From: Microbacterium commune
GTDB lineage: Bacteria > Actinomycetota > Actinomycetes > Actinomycetales > Microbacteriaceae
Direction of reading: 5' to 3'
Length of the DNA: 64,000 bases
Assembly: GCF_014836945.1 (NCBI RefSeq)
Contig: NZ_JACSPX010000001.1
Location: forward strand, 1,047,727 to 1,111,726
Both the position numbers and the translations under genes were made by a program. Within the stretch, counting starts at the first letter, position 1, and each line of letters opens with the position of its first letter. The notes beneath the pieces were generated by a model. It saw only the letters and a program-made list of their open reading frames with translations. It searched no databases and was not told where the DNA came from. Below are positions 52,072 to 60,627 of this stretch, in pieces.

Positions 52072-53324
52072 GCGGCCACCCCCACATCGATCTTCCCCGT
52101 CACCGCAGCCGAAATCAGCGCGGCACGACGCTCCCGCATCAAGTCCACCCCGCGTCGAGCGGTCGCGATCGCGCCATCAATCCGCGTGGTTTGCTCCTCG
52201 ACATGATCAACAATCTGCGCCTGCTCCGCGAGCGGAGGCACGGGAATTCGCAGTGTTGCCAGCTTGTCGTTGTTCAGGATCGGCAGAGTGTTGCCAACCG
52301 CAAGACGTGCGACTGCCTCGCGCGCCGCTACGAAGATCCAGAACAGAAGCTCGTCGTTGAGCGCCCACTTCACCTCGGTGATCTGCTGATTGAAGTAGGA
52401 GGGGGCAGTCACGCGGCCGGCCTTGCCGAGTGTTGCACCGATCGTGCAGACGAGCGTGGCACCAGCGGCAGCAGGTCTGCCTTGGCTGGCGCCCCCCTCC
52501 GTCAGCCACCTCGAGGCCACGCTTGGCGCGCCAGACACATCGAGATCGTCCGGGCGAATCCATGGCTGGCCGGGCTCGTCGGCAAACACAGAAGCGCCCG
52601 AGGGCGTGGTGCCCGTCCGAATGCGGGCGGACCAGCGAAGCGGTCGCACCTCCCAGTGCGACGGAACCGCTCCGATCCAGTCCACGCCGCTATCAACGCG
52701 CTCGCTCGAGCAGCACAGCCCCCCGGTGATTGCCGCCGTGATGACTGAGTTTCTTCTCTCGGTGAGAAGGGTGATGAGTTCCTCGTTCTTGGCGATGAAC
52801 GCATCGATCTGCGCCGTCTCCCGATCGAGGTACGCCACCACCTGCGTCTGCATCTCCAGAGCGGGGGCCGGCGCCCAGGTCGCACGGTACTTCGCGGCAC
52901 TGTAGTTCTCGATGGTCGACTTGACCGCCCCTGATAGAACCTGGTCAAGAAAGTGGGTTGACTCTGTCCAGTACGCCATGAACTCTGGGTCTGCCCTGTC
53001 CCGCCTGACCCGCCAGCGCGACAGATACCCCGCAAAGCAGGCCGACTCACCCGTGACGTGCAGGTAGCTCTTTCCGACTGAACCCGCACTCGACATCAGA
53101 ATGTCACCCTGGTCGACCACTGCTTGCGCAGCAATATCGGGGGGCAACGTCACGCGCTTCGAAGGGTCAAGGCTCCGAACCGTGTCTATGTCGGTCGTGC
53201 GTATGTACCTGGGCCAGCTCGCATCGTTCCTGGGATCGCCGGATTCGCCTAGACCGTTCGTGATCGGAATCTCCGAGAGGTGCCGAAGTTGTAGAAGTGG
53301 ATACGCGATATCCGAAGTCGTCAT
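52068..53324 (-). CDS. hsdS: Type I restriction enzyme specificity subunit
   Basis: A 418-residue HsdS with two target-recognition halves. Each ends in a conserved helix line: VAYLDRETAQIDAFIAKNEE (~180) and QIVDHVEEQTTRIDGAIATA (~375). The central and terminal spacers are LLTERRNSVITAAITG and LMRERRAALISAAVTGKI. TRD2 contains WIGAVPSHWEVRPL. It sets the bipartite DNA target. The ATG at 53324 overlaps the hsdM stop as ATGA; a longer frame is a shadow. Base composition of both TRDs is less GC-rich than the flanks, as expected for exchanged domains. Confidence 0.94.
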   Translation of the reverse strand: MTTSDIAYPLLQLRHLSEIPITNGLGESGDPRNDASWPRYIRTTDIDTVRSLDPSKRVTLPPDIAAQAVVDQGDILMSSAGSVGKSYLHVTGESACFAGYLSRWRVRRDRADPEFMAYWTESTHFLDQVLSGAVKSTIENYSAAKYRATWAPAPALEMQTQVVAYLDRETAQIDAFIAKNEELITLLTERRNSVITAAITGGLCCSSERVDSGVDWIGAVPSHWEVRPLRWSARIRTGTTPSGASVFADEPGQPWIRPDDLDVSGAPSVASRWLTEGGASQGRPAAAGATLVCTIGATLGKAGRVTAPSYFNQQITEVKWALNDELLFWIFVAAREAVARLAVGNTLPILNNDKLATLRIPVPPLAEQAQIVDHVEEQTTRIDGAIATARRGVDLMRERRAALISAAVTGKIDVGVAA

Positions 53325-55270
53325 CGTTCGACCTCGACGAGCATTGCGCGGAGCTGGTCCATGACGGCGTCGAGGTCGCGGTCGATCTCCTCGAGCGGTC
53401 GTGGCGGGATGTACAGGTAGAAGTGGCGGGTGAACGGGATCTCCGCCCCTTCCTTGGTCTTGGCATCGTCGACCCACGCGTCGGGTGCGTACGGGAGGAC
53501 TTCCCGGGCGACGTAGGCGTCGACATCCTCGTCCCACGGCACGTTCTCGGTGTCGCGCAGCGACGCATCCGCCTCAGGGTTGCCCTTGGCGTCGGTGCAG
53601 GTGTCGGCGGTGTCATCCTGCTCACCGAGCTCCGTCGTCACCGTCTTGAGCAGCGGTGCTGGGAGGGTGAGGCCTTCGGCCTTCGCGGCATCCTTCAGGA
53701 CCTTCTGGAACGCCGCCCGGTTCTTCCAGACCGTGTCGGTGCCGAGTCGGTCGAGTGCAGCACGGAGGGCTGCGGCATCCGTCTCGTTCAGCTTCTGGAT
53801 GGCCTTGGCTTCGAAGACGGTGTCGATGCGTTCGGGGGTGGCGTGCCAGTTGAGTTTGAGGGGGCGTTCGACGGTGATGGTGCGGTAGAGGAAGTCCTCG
53901 TTGCGGAAGATCTTCGAGTGCTCGCCGTGCTCGAACCCCGCGTACAGGCCGACGAGGGTCTCGATGTTCTTCGGGGAGAGTTCGTTGCGTTTGGAGCCGA
54001 GGCCCTTGCGGAGCTTGGTGAACATCTCACGGCCGTCGATGAGCTGCACCCGGCCCTTGCGGTTCTCGTCTTTGCGGTTGGTGAGGACCCAGATGTAGGT
54101 GGAGATGCCGGTGTTGTAGAACATGTCCTTCGGCAGCCCGATGATCGCCTCGACGAGGTCGTTGTCGAGCAACCACTTGCGGATGTTCGACTCGCCACCG
54201 CCAGCACCGCCGGAAAACAGGGGTGACCCGTTGAGGACGATCGCCATGCGGGAGCCGCCGTCTTCGGGCTTGCGCATCTTCGACACCAGGTGCAGCAGGA
54301 ACAGCATCGCGCCGTCGCTGACGGCGGGGGTGCCGGGGCCGAACCGGCCGTTGAAGCCGAGCTTGGTGTGTTCGTCGTCGACGTAGGCGCGCTGGTCCTT
54401 CCAGTCGACACCGAAAGGCGGGTTGGAGAGGCCGTAGTCGAACTTCTTGTCGTCGAAGGCGTCTTCGGTGAGGGTGTCGCCCAGGGCGATGTTGTCGACG
54501 TCCTGGCCCTTGATGACCATGTCGGCCTTGCAGATCGCGTACGAGGCGTCGTTGTAGTCCTGCCCGTAGAGGCTCAACTGGATGCTCGGGTTGAGGGTGT
54601 GCAGGTACTCGTCGGCGACCGAGAGCATGCCGCCGGTCCCGGCGGTCGGGTCGTAGATGGAGCGCACCACGCTGGCCTTCGAGAGGGCGTCGTCGTCGAG
54701 TGCGAACAGCAGCTCGACCATGAGCTTGATGACCTCGCGCGGGGTGTAGTGGTCGCCGGCGGTCTCGTTCGACTTCTCGTTCGCGAACCGGATCAGCTCC
54801 TCGAACACGAGGCCCATCTGGATGTTGCTGACCGTGCGGGGGTGGAAGTCGGCCTGCGCGAACTTCTCTGTCACCGCGAACAGCTTGTTCTTCTCCGCCA
54901 GCTTGTTCAGCGTCTTGTCGAACTCGAACCGCTCAAAGATGTCCCGCACGTTCGGCGAGAACCCGGCCAGGTAGGCGGAGAGGTTCGCGCGGAGGTCGGC
55001 CGGGTCGGCGACGAGCTTGGCGAAGTCGAACGGGGACGTGTTGTAGAACTGGTGGCCCGATGCTTCCTGGAGTTCGATCGCCTGGAGCATCTCGGGGAGC
55101 GCGTGGATGGTCTTCGCGACCTCGAGCACGGCGGGCTTCGTGTCGGCGAGGACGGCGTCGAGGCGGCGGAGCACCGTAAATGGGAGGACCACCGACCCGT
55201 ACTCGGAGGGCTTGAACGGGCCGCGAAGCGACTCGGCGATGTTCCAGATGAAAGCGACGTGATTCACCAC
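53321..55270 (-). CDS. hsdM: Type I restriction enzyme methyltransferase subunit
   Basis: A 649-residue N6-adenine methyltransferase, longer than the usual ~500. The N-terminal HsdM domain has HVAFIWNIAESLRGPFKPSE. The SAM motif is YDPTAGTGGMLSVADEYLH near residue 205 and the catalytic motif is DYGLSNPPFGVDW near 282. The C-terminal ~170 residues (AFQKVLKDAAKAEGLTLPAP to the end) are an extension. The first GTG at 55270 is chosen because aggag lies nine bases upstream; a second GTG follows immediately. It is the first gene of the operon hsdM-hsdS-hsdR-DUF5655. Confidence 0.95.
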   Translation of the reverse strand: MVNHVAFIWNIAESLRGPFKPSEYGSVVLPFTVLRRLDAVLADTKPAVLEVAKTIHALPEMLQAIELQEASGHQFYNTSPFDFAKLVADPADLRANLSAYLAGFSPNVRDIFERFEFDKTLNKLAEKNKLFAVTEKFAQADFHPRTVSNIQMGLVFEELIRFANEKSNETAGDHYTPREVIKLMVELLFALDDDALSKASVVRSIYDPTAGTGGMLSVADEYLHTLNPSIQLSLYGQDYNDASYAICKADMVIKGQDVDNIALGDTLTEDAFDDKKFDYGLSNPPFGVDWKDQRAYVDDEHTKLGFNGRFGPGTPAVSDGAMLFLLHLVSKMRKPEDGGSRMAIVLNGSPLFSGGAGGGESNIRKWLLDNDLVEAIIGLPKDMFYNTGISTYIWVLTNRKDENRKGRVQLIDGREMFTKLRKGLGSKRNELSPKNIETLVGLYAGFEHGEHSKIFRNEDFLYRTITVERPLKLNWHATPERIDTVFEAKAIQKLNETDAAALRAALDRLGTDTVWKNRAAFQKVLKDAAKAEGLTLPAPLLKTVTTELGEQDDTADTCTDAKGNPEADASLRDTENVPWDEDVDAYVAREVLPYAPDAWVDDAKTKEGAEIPFTRHFYLYIPPRPLEEIDRDLDAVMDQLRAMLVEVER

Positions 55271-55496
55271 AGGTGGGCACTCCTGCTGTAGAGCTAACGA
55301 ACAAGCGGCAGCGATGCCGCGATTCTCCCATCCTGGCCCATCGCGCGTGACTCTCCGGCAGCGACTTCCCCCACATCCAAGCCGAACCGAGGCGAGGACC
55401 CTCCCGCGCGAAGTTTGGCGACAATCGTCGGATCTACACTGATGCGCATCCCGCCTGCCCCGAGAGCGTGCGGGGGCTTCAAGGGGAAGGTAACCA

Positions 55497-55871
55497 GTGG
55501 GCAAACAGATCAGGGTGGTTGGTGCCGTGATGGTCCGCGGCAACAGGGTTCTCTGCGCGCAGCGGGGCCCGCTCGGTAGTCTGCCCGGCAAATGGGAGTT
55601 TCCGGGCGGCAAGATCGAGGACGGCGAGTCACCAGAGGCGGCGCTTGCTCGCGAGATCGAGGAAGAACTCGGCATCCGAATCACGGTCCGCGCCCACCTC
55701 GACACGACCACACACTCCAGTGAGCGCCTCGCCCGCATCGATCTTCGCGAAGATCTCATCCATCGCTCCCGACGCCTTCAACTGGTCGGCGAGCTCCTTC
55801 TGCCGGCGGCGACGCTCCTCGCGTTCCGGGCTGATCGCATTCATAGTCACAAGTGTCTCCTTCAGAGATGA
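55497..55871 (+). pseudogene. MutT-like Nudix hydrolase truncated by an IS256-family fragment
   Basis: Residues 1-73 are a normal MutT start: VVGAVMVRGNRVLCAQRGPL, LPGKWEFPGGKIEDGE and the Nudix box line SPEAALAREIEEELGI. At about base 55716 homology stops and the frame enters the antisense of an IS256-type transposase N-terminus, running to a stop at 55871. The substrate-binding C-terminal half is therefore lost. Activity is unlikely. It is divergent from hsdM and marks the edge of the defence island. Confidence 0.8.
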
Positions 55872-55907
55872 ACCTCACCCCTTACACAGACGATTTGACA
55901 GGCTCCC
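55716..55907 (-). mobile_element. Left-end fragment of an IS256-family insertion sequence
   Basis: On the minus strand, MTMNAISPEREERRRRQ followed by ELADQLKASGAMDEIFAKID and AGEALTG matches the N-terminus of IS256-family transposases. It starts at GTG 55850 with aaggag upstream. The preceding bases up to about 55907 read gggagcctgtcaaatcgtct and then gtgtaagg, typical of the terminal inverted repeat and leader of this family. Only this end is left; the catalytic DDE part is gone. Its inner break joins the mutT gene. Confidence 0.75.
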
Positions 55908-56138
55908 TCAGCGGCGCCGCGGAATCCTCGGTAACGCTGTCTTCAAGCTGACGATCATGTCGTCAACCAACTTGCTCGCCTCGTACGCGGAGATCTCCAC
56001 AGCGACGACTTCGTTGTCCGGTGTCTTGAAGCTAAGCCTCACGGTCGGAATGACGTTCTTCCCTTGGTACACCAGACCACTCTCAGCGGTGGACTCGATT
56101 CCCTCAACTTCAATGCGTTCGCCGCGTCGCTTAATCAC
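55908..56138 (-). CDS. Small protein of unknown function beside the IS fragment
   Basis: A 76-residue protein from GTG 56138: VIKRRGERIEVEGIESTAE, then VIPTVRLSFKTPDNEVVAV and SKLVDDMIVSLKTALPRIPR. It looks like a small alpha-beta domain. The stop falls at the outer edge of the IS256 remnant. The frame is open upstream, and removing the 10-bp duplication in the next gene would run that protein into this one. It may therefore be the tail of the membrane protein rather than an independent gene. Confidence 0.45.
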   Translation of the reverse strand: MIKRRGERIEVEGIESTAESGLVYQGKNVIPTVRLSFKTPDNEVVAVEISAYEASKLVDDMIVSLKTALPRIPRRR

Positions 56139-56223
56139 GCTCCATAGCGTAGGTCGAGGTGATGTCCTCAAGACACGGGTGCTTCCGAAGGTAGGGTTAC
56201 GACATTCGACTCGCTGCGCTCGC

Positions 56224-57123
56224 TCAACGACCGGGGAGGCAGTGGTCTTCCAGCGCACCACAGTCCCCACCAGCGCAACCACCAGCGCCACCCCCACCGG
56301 CAGCACCTCCACCTCCAGCGCCATCGGGAACACCTGCGCCAGCCTGCGCCATCTCGCGCAGGTCGCCGTCGAGCACCCGCATCCCGAGCGCGTAGCTGAG
56401 AGCTGTGAACACCGCCGGCAGCATCCAGAGCGAGAACAGGCCCGCCGCCCATACGAACAGCCGGGACAGCGGACGCACAACGCACCAGATCAGCGCGACC
56501 GCGACGATCACCGCGGGCACCCAGCGCAGCACCGTCCCCACCTCGGGCGGGTAGCCGTTGATCGGATCGAACGACGCGACCGCGAAGCCGATCCAGCTGC
56601 GCACCGGCACGGCCGACAGCGCCACGGCGAGCGCGGGCAACGGTACCGCGGGGCGCGATGCCATCAAGCATCCGAGCTGCGCCAGCAGCATCCCGGCCAG
56701 CACGCCGCCAAGCATCCCGCCGAAGTAGAGGATTTCGCGCGACCCGGCTGAGCCGTCGGAAATGCCGAGCCCACCGGCCAGCACTGCGAAACTCTGCGCC
56801 GTCGCGATCACGTGCACGAGCAGCACGCCGAGCGCTGTCGGCCAGGCGCGCGCCCGCAGCATGCGCACGACGAGGCCCGCGACTACCCCGCCGAGCAGCA
56901 GCATGACGAAGGTGCTCAGCGCGTAGTACTGGCTCAGCGGCAGCAGCGAGAACGGCATCGCCTCGGCCGGCGTCCGCTCGTGCCACCGGTTCTGCAGCGG
57001 CAGACGGCCGCCGCCCACCCACGACGGGAAGAGCATCACGGCGGATGCCGCGAGGCCGACGATCAGAGAGATCCAGACCGGTCTCGACGCAGCAGAAGGA
57101 TCGGCGTCGGCATCCGGATGCAT
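56224..57123 (-). CDS. Multi-span membrane protein, frameshifted near its C-terminus
   Basis: A 299-residue frame from ATG 57123 with about seven membrane spans: SLIVGLAASAVMLFPSWVGG, STFVMLLLGGVVAGLVVRML, LGVLLVHVIATAQSFAVLAG and YFGGMLGGVLAGMLLAQLGC, then three more. After LREMAQ near residue 260 the text becomes a Gly/Ala-rich run. The other frame continues sensibly as VFPMALEVEVLPVGVALVVA, a further membrane span. A 10-bp tandem duplication at 56333-56352 lies exactly there and accounts for the shift. The function is unknown. Confidence 0.6.
   Translation of the reverse strand: MHPDADADPSAASRPVWISLIVGLAASAVMLFPSWVGGGRLPLQNRWHERTPAEAMPFSLLPLSQYYALSTFVMLLLGGVVAGLVVRMLRARAWPTALGVLLVHVIATAQSFAVLAGGLGISDGSAGSREILYFGGMLGGVLAGMLLAQLGCLMASRPAVPLPALAVALSAVPVRSWIGFAVASFDPINGYPPEVGTVLRWVPAVIVAVALIWCVVRPLSRLFVWAAGLFSLWMLPAVFTALSYALGMRVLDGDLREMAQAGAGVPDGAGGGGAAGGGGAGGCAGGDCGALEDHCLPGR
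56333..56352. repeat. 10-bp tandem duplication causing a frameshift
   Basis: CCTGCGCCA occurs at 56333-56341 and again at 56343-56351, a 10-bp period (cctgcgccag, cctgcgccat). On the minus strand, deleting one copy turns MAQAGAGVP into MAQVFPMAL and restores a membrane-span reading frame. Confidence 0.75.
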
Positions 57124-57192
57124 GGCGGCAGTCAAGTAGGCGCCTCGCCGACCAGGAGTCTCACGCGCTGGGACGACCAGAACAGCGATCGT

Positions 57193-57219
57193 CGTGAGTC
57201 GGTGCTGCAACGACTCACG
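57193..57219 (-). terminator. Perfect 9-bp hairpin downstream of the PfkB operon
   Basis: CGTGAGTCG, a 9-base loop, and CGACTCACG form a perfect stem 30 bases after the PfkB stop on the minus strand. There is no T-tract. It may be the operon terminator, or an mRNA-stabilising 3' end, before the membrane-protein gene. Confidence 0.5.
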
Positions 57220-57248
57220 GTAGGCGAGCTGACGCACGAAGCCGCCGC

Positions 57249-58175
57249 TCAGTTCCTCTCGAGCTCCGCCCGGGTGGGTGGGTTCGCGCCGACGCGCGCA
57301 CACGTGATCGCAGACGCGCGCGCGGCGAATTCCAGCATTCCCCGCACCTCGTCTGCAGAGAATCGTGGGAGGCGGCTCCTGCCGAGCATCCCGCGCTCGT
57401 CACACCAGGCGAGCATCGCAGCCATGAACGAGTCGCCCGCACCGACCGTGTCGGCCACGTGGGTGCGCGACGCCGGCACGCTGACGCGCACGCCCTCCGC
57501 GTATCCGATCGGTCCTTCCTCGCCGTGCGTGATCACGACCAGACGCGCTCCCGCACCGATCCAGCGCGCGGCCACGGCATCCGATGTCTGCCCGGGGTAC
57601 AGCCACGCGAGGTCTTCGTCGCTCGCCTTCACCAAATCAGCGACTCCGACGAACTTCTCGGCGCGGCGGCGGCCCTCTGCGACCGGGATACCGAGATCGG
57701 GGCGGCAGTTCGGGTCGTAACTGATCGTCGCGGTGGCCCGGCTGGACTCGACCGCTGCGAGCACGTCCACCCATTCCCCGTCGGACACCGCAGTGATCGA
57801 TCCGACGTGCAGGTGCGCGAGGTCGCTGCCGACGATGGCGTCGGCAGCATCACGCACCTGGTTCTGCATGCGGAAGCCATACTCAGCACTGCCGTCGGCC
57901 GCGAGTGTCGCGGCGGCCTGATTGGTGGGCCGTCGGCCGTCGCCGCGATTGATCAGTGTCACGCCCTCGCGCTCGATGTGCTGCTGCACCAGTGCGCCGT
58001 GCTCGTCATCTCCGTACGCGGTGATGAGGGCGGTGTTCAGGCCCAGTCGCGCAGCTCCGATCGCCACGTTCATCGGCGAGCCACCCGCCCGCGCGGTCCG
58101 CCCACCAGACGCGTCCACGATCACATCGACGAGCGATTCGCCGATCACCGCGAAGCGATCGTGAATCACCGCCAC
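57249..58175 (-). CDS. PfkB-family sugar kinase
   Basis: A 308-residue ribokinase-type kinase. The N-terminal substrate line is FAVIGESLVDVIVDASG and RAGGSPMNVAIGAARLGL. The ATP/catalytic motif is VADTVGAGDSFMAAML near residues 236-251. It phosphorylates a ketose or sugar alcohol, with fructokinase-like enzymes the closest by eye. The GTG start lies 10 bp inside the dehydrogenase gene. It is last in the operon MFS-sulfatase-dehydrogenase-kinase, where it would trap the oxidised sugar as a phosphate. Confidence 0.88.
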   Translation of the reverse strand: MAVIHDRFAVIGESLVDVIVDASGGRTARAGGSPMNVAIGAARLGLNTALITAYGDDEHGALVQQHIEREGVTLINRGDGRRPTNQAAATLAADGSAEYGFRMQNQVRDAADAIVGSDLAHLHVGSITAVSDGEWVDVLAAVESSRATATISYDPNCRPDLGIPVAEGRRRAEKFVGVADLVKASDEDLAWLYPGQTSDAVAARWIGAGARLVVITHGEEGPIGYAEGVRVSVPASRTHVADTVGAGDSFMAAMLAWCDERGMLGRSRLPRFSADEVRGMLEFAARASAITCARVGANPPTRAELERN

Positions 58176-59197
58176 GGCTCGACGACGGCCTTCAGAGCGC
58201 CGGGAAGGCGGCCGGCCATAAGCGCGCCCTCGACCTCATCGAGTCCGAAGGTGTGCGTGACGAGCAAGTCGAGGTTCACCCGCCCCGAGGCGACGAGCTC
58301 GATCGCCGTCGGCCACGTGTTGGCGTAGCGGAACACACCGGTCAGCCACAGCTCGCGATTCTGCAGCAGGTTCACCGGCAGGGTCAGTTCGTCGGCGCCG
58401 AGCCCGACGAGCACGACGCGGCCTCCGGGCGCGACGGCAGGGATCCCCGCGCGAACCGCCGGCGCTGCACCGGACGCATCGATGAACGCGTCGACGCTCA
58501 CCTCATCGATCGGCTCACCGCCGACCAGCGTGCGCGTCGCGCCGTGCTTCGCCGCGAACGCCAGACGCTCCTCGGAGACGTCCGTGACGATGACCTCGCT
58601 CGCCCCCATGGCACGAGCGACTTGGGCGGTGATCACACCGATCGGCCCTGCGCCGGCGACCAGCACGCGAGTGCCGATGGTGACCTGAGCCTTCTGGCAT
58701 GCCCATACACCCACCGCCAGCGGCTCCATGAGTGCTGCCGCGTGCGCCGAGACGCTGTCGGGGACGTCGTGCGCGAAGTCGCTCTGGATGGTGACGTACT
58801 CCGCGAACGCCCCGTCGATAGGGGGCGTTGCGAAGAACTGCATCTGCGGGCACAGGTTGTAGGCGCCCTTCTTGCACTGCTCGCAGACCCGGCAGGGCCG
58901 CTGCGGCTCGATCGACACGCGTGAACCGATGCGCTCGGCATCCACGTCCGATCCCACTGCGACGATCACACCGGACGCCTCGTGTCCGAGCACGAGCGGC
59001 TGCTCGACCACGAAGGGGCCGATGCGGCCGTGCGTGAAGTAGTGAGTGTCAGACCCGCACACGCCGACCGACGTGACCCGCACCAGCACCTCGTCCGCGC
59101 GAGGCGACGGCACCGGGCGGTCGGTGACGGTCAGCGAGTCGGTGCCGAGCAGCTCCGAGACGCGCATGCTCGCGGGAATCGACTCGATCGTGTTCAT
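58166..59197 (-). CDS. Zinc-dependent polyol/sorbitol-type dehydrogenase (MDR)
   Basis: A 343-residue medium-chain dehydrogenase. Catalytic zinc ligands are C47 (GVCGSDTHYF), H72 and E73 (LVLGHEASG). Structural zinc cysteines C102, C105, C108 and C116 are in PCRVCEQCKKGAYNLC. The NAD loop is VLVAGAGPIGVITAQVARAM, with EVIVTDVSEERL. It matches sorbitol/xylitol-type enzymes that oxidise a polyol to a ketose. The start and the sulfatase stop overlap by one base. It should act on the product of the sulfatase. Confidence 0.9.
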   Translation of the reverse strand: MNTIESIPASMRVSELLGTDSLTVTDRPVPSPRADEVLVRVTSVGVCGSDTHYFTHGRIGPFVVEQPLVLGHEASGVIVAVGSDVDAERIGSRVSIEPQRPCRVCEQCKKGAYNLCPQMQFFATPPIDGAFAEYVTIQSDFAHDVPDSVSAHAAALMEPLAVGVWACQKAQVTIGTRVLVAGAGPIGVITAQVARAMGASEVIVTDVSEERLAFAAKHGATRTLVGGEPIDEVSVDAFIDASGAAPAVRAGIPAVAPGGRVVLVGLGADELTLPVNLLQNRELWLTGVFRYANTWPTAIELVASGRVNLDLLVTHTFGLDEVEGALMAGRLPGALKAVVEPWR

Positions 59198-60627
59198 CAG
59201 CGGATGTCCTTCGCCCAGGTCGCGGTGTGCATCGAGCTCTCGGCACGCCAGCGCGAGATCGCCTTCTCAAGACGGGCACGGGTGGCGGCGTGCTCGGGAG
59301 CGTTCCAGAGGTTGATCTCCTCGCGGGGGTCCTCCTGCAGGTCGAACAGCTGGCCCTCGTCGTAGTCGATGAATTCGACCAGCTTGTAGCGCGCGTCGCG
59401 CACCATCGTCATCAGCGCCGTTTCGGTGAGGATGAAGTCGCGCGCATGCTCACTGAAGACGTACTCACGCCCCTGCCACTCCTCTCCCGACAGGGCGGGC
59501 ACCAGAGAGTCTGCCTCCATCCACGCGGGCGGGGTGACGCCGGCGAGCTCGAGGATCGTCGGCGCGAAGTCCATCAGCGAGATGAGTCCCTCGTGGACCT
59601 GGCCGCCACGGATGTAGGGCGGCCCCCAGATGATGCCGGGCACGTGCACCGAGCCCTCGTACATGTTCCACTTCTGCGAGTGTCCGTGGTCTCCGAGCGC
59701 GTCGCCGTGGTCGGAGGTGAACACGATGACGGTGTTGTCGAGCACACCGCGCTCATCGAGGGCGGTGATCAGATCGCCGATCTTCTCGTCGATCATCGCG
59801 ACATTGGCGAAGTAGTGCCGTCGCTGACGCTGGAGCTGCTCGAGAGTTGGGTTCTCGAGCATGACGATCGCGTCGTGGTCGTTGGCCTGGTGGTGCTTGC
59901 GCAGCTCTTTGAGGGGAGTGGGCTGGCTGTCCAGGTCCTCCTGCGAACGGGGCACGTCGGGCATGTCCTTCTCGCGGAACGGATCGAGGTGCCGCGGGGT
60001 CGGGTCGTAGGGCGGGTGCGGCCCAGGAAACCCGATCTGCAGGAAGAACGGCTCATCGTGATTCGGGTAGGTGCGCAGCCAGTGCTCGGCCAGCCCACCG
60101 ACGAAGTTGTCGGCGTGCATGTCTTCGGGCAGCTCCCACTCGAACGCGCCGAGGCGCTCGGCGTAGTCAGGCAGGTCGCGATAGGTGACGCGACTGGGCT
60201 TCTGCAGACCGCGGATCCAGAACGCCTTGTCCCAATTATCGAGGAAGTAGGGCAGGTTTGGGTGCGCCCTGTCCTTGTTCTCGATGACGTGGCGCTCCTT
60301 GAAGCCGACCGGGGCCTCGTAGGGGTAGGTGTGCATCTTGCCGATGCTCGTCGTGCGGTAGCCCGCCTCGGCGAGCAGCTCGACCCAGGAGTGCTTCCAC
60401 GGGTCGTCGTTGCGCAGCACGCCTGAGCTGTGCGGGTAAAGGCCGGTGAACAGGCTCGCCCGGCTGGGCGCACACGAAGGGCTGGCCACGTAGGTGTTCG
60501 TGAACGCGGCGCCTTCGGTAACGAGGCGGTCGAGGTGCGGGGTGACGGCGTGATCATGACCGAGGGCGGCGATCGAATCGAACCGCTGCTGATCGGTCAT
60601 GATCAGCACGATATTGGGACGGGTCAT
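59197..60627 (-). CDS. Cytoplasmic sulfatase (type I, formylglycine)
   Basis: A 476-residue type I sulfatase. PNIVLIMTDQQRFDSIAALG begins the fold. C52 in SPSCAPSRASLFTGLYPHSS is the CxPSR site converted to formylglycine. FTSDHGDALGDHG supplies further metal ligands near residue 300. There is no signal peptide or lipobox, so it should act inside the cell on an imported sulfate ester. The ATG at 60627 follows aaggag by five bases. It overlaps the MFS stop by 4 bp. The modifying enzyme is not in the window. A related phosphonate or choline-sulfate substrate cannot be excluded. Confidence 0.9.
   Translation of the reverse strand: MTRPNIVLIMTDQQRFDSIAALGHDHAVTPHLDRLVTEGAAFTNTYVASPSCAPSRASLFTGLYPHSSGVLRNDDPWKHSWVELLAEAGYRTTSIGKMHTYPYEAPVGFKERHVIENKDRAHPNLPYFLDNWDKAFWIRGLQKPSRVTYRDLPDYAERLGAFEWELPEDMHADNFVGGLAEHWLRTYPNHDEPFFLQIGFPGPHPPYDPTPRHLDPFREKDMPDVPRSQEDLDSQPTPLKELRKHHQANDHDAIVMLENPTLEQLQRQRRHYFANVAMIDEKIGDLITALDERGVLDNTVIVFTSDHGDALGDHGHSQKWNMYEGSVHVPGIIWGPPYIRGGQVHEGLISLMDFAPTILELAGVTPPAWMEADSLVPALSGEEWQGREYVFSEHARDFILTETALMTMVRDARYKLVEFIDYDEGQLFDLQEDPREEINLWNAPEHAATRARLEKAISRWRAESSMHTATWAKDIR

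Noticed and set aside
54290..55291. 333-codon plus-strand open frame opposite hsdM
   Set aside because: It is an antisense shadow of hsdM; no ribosome site and no recognisable domain.
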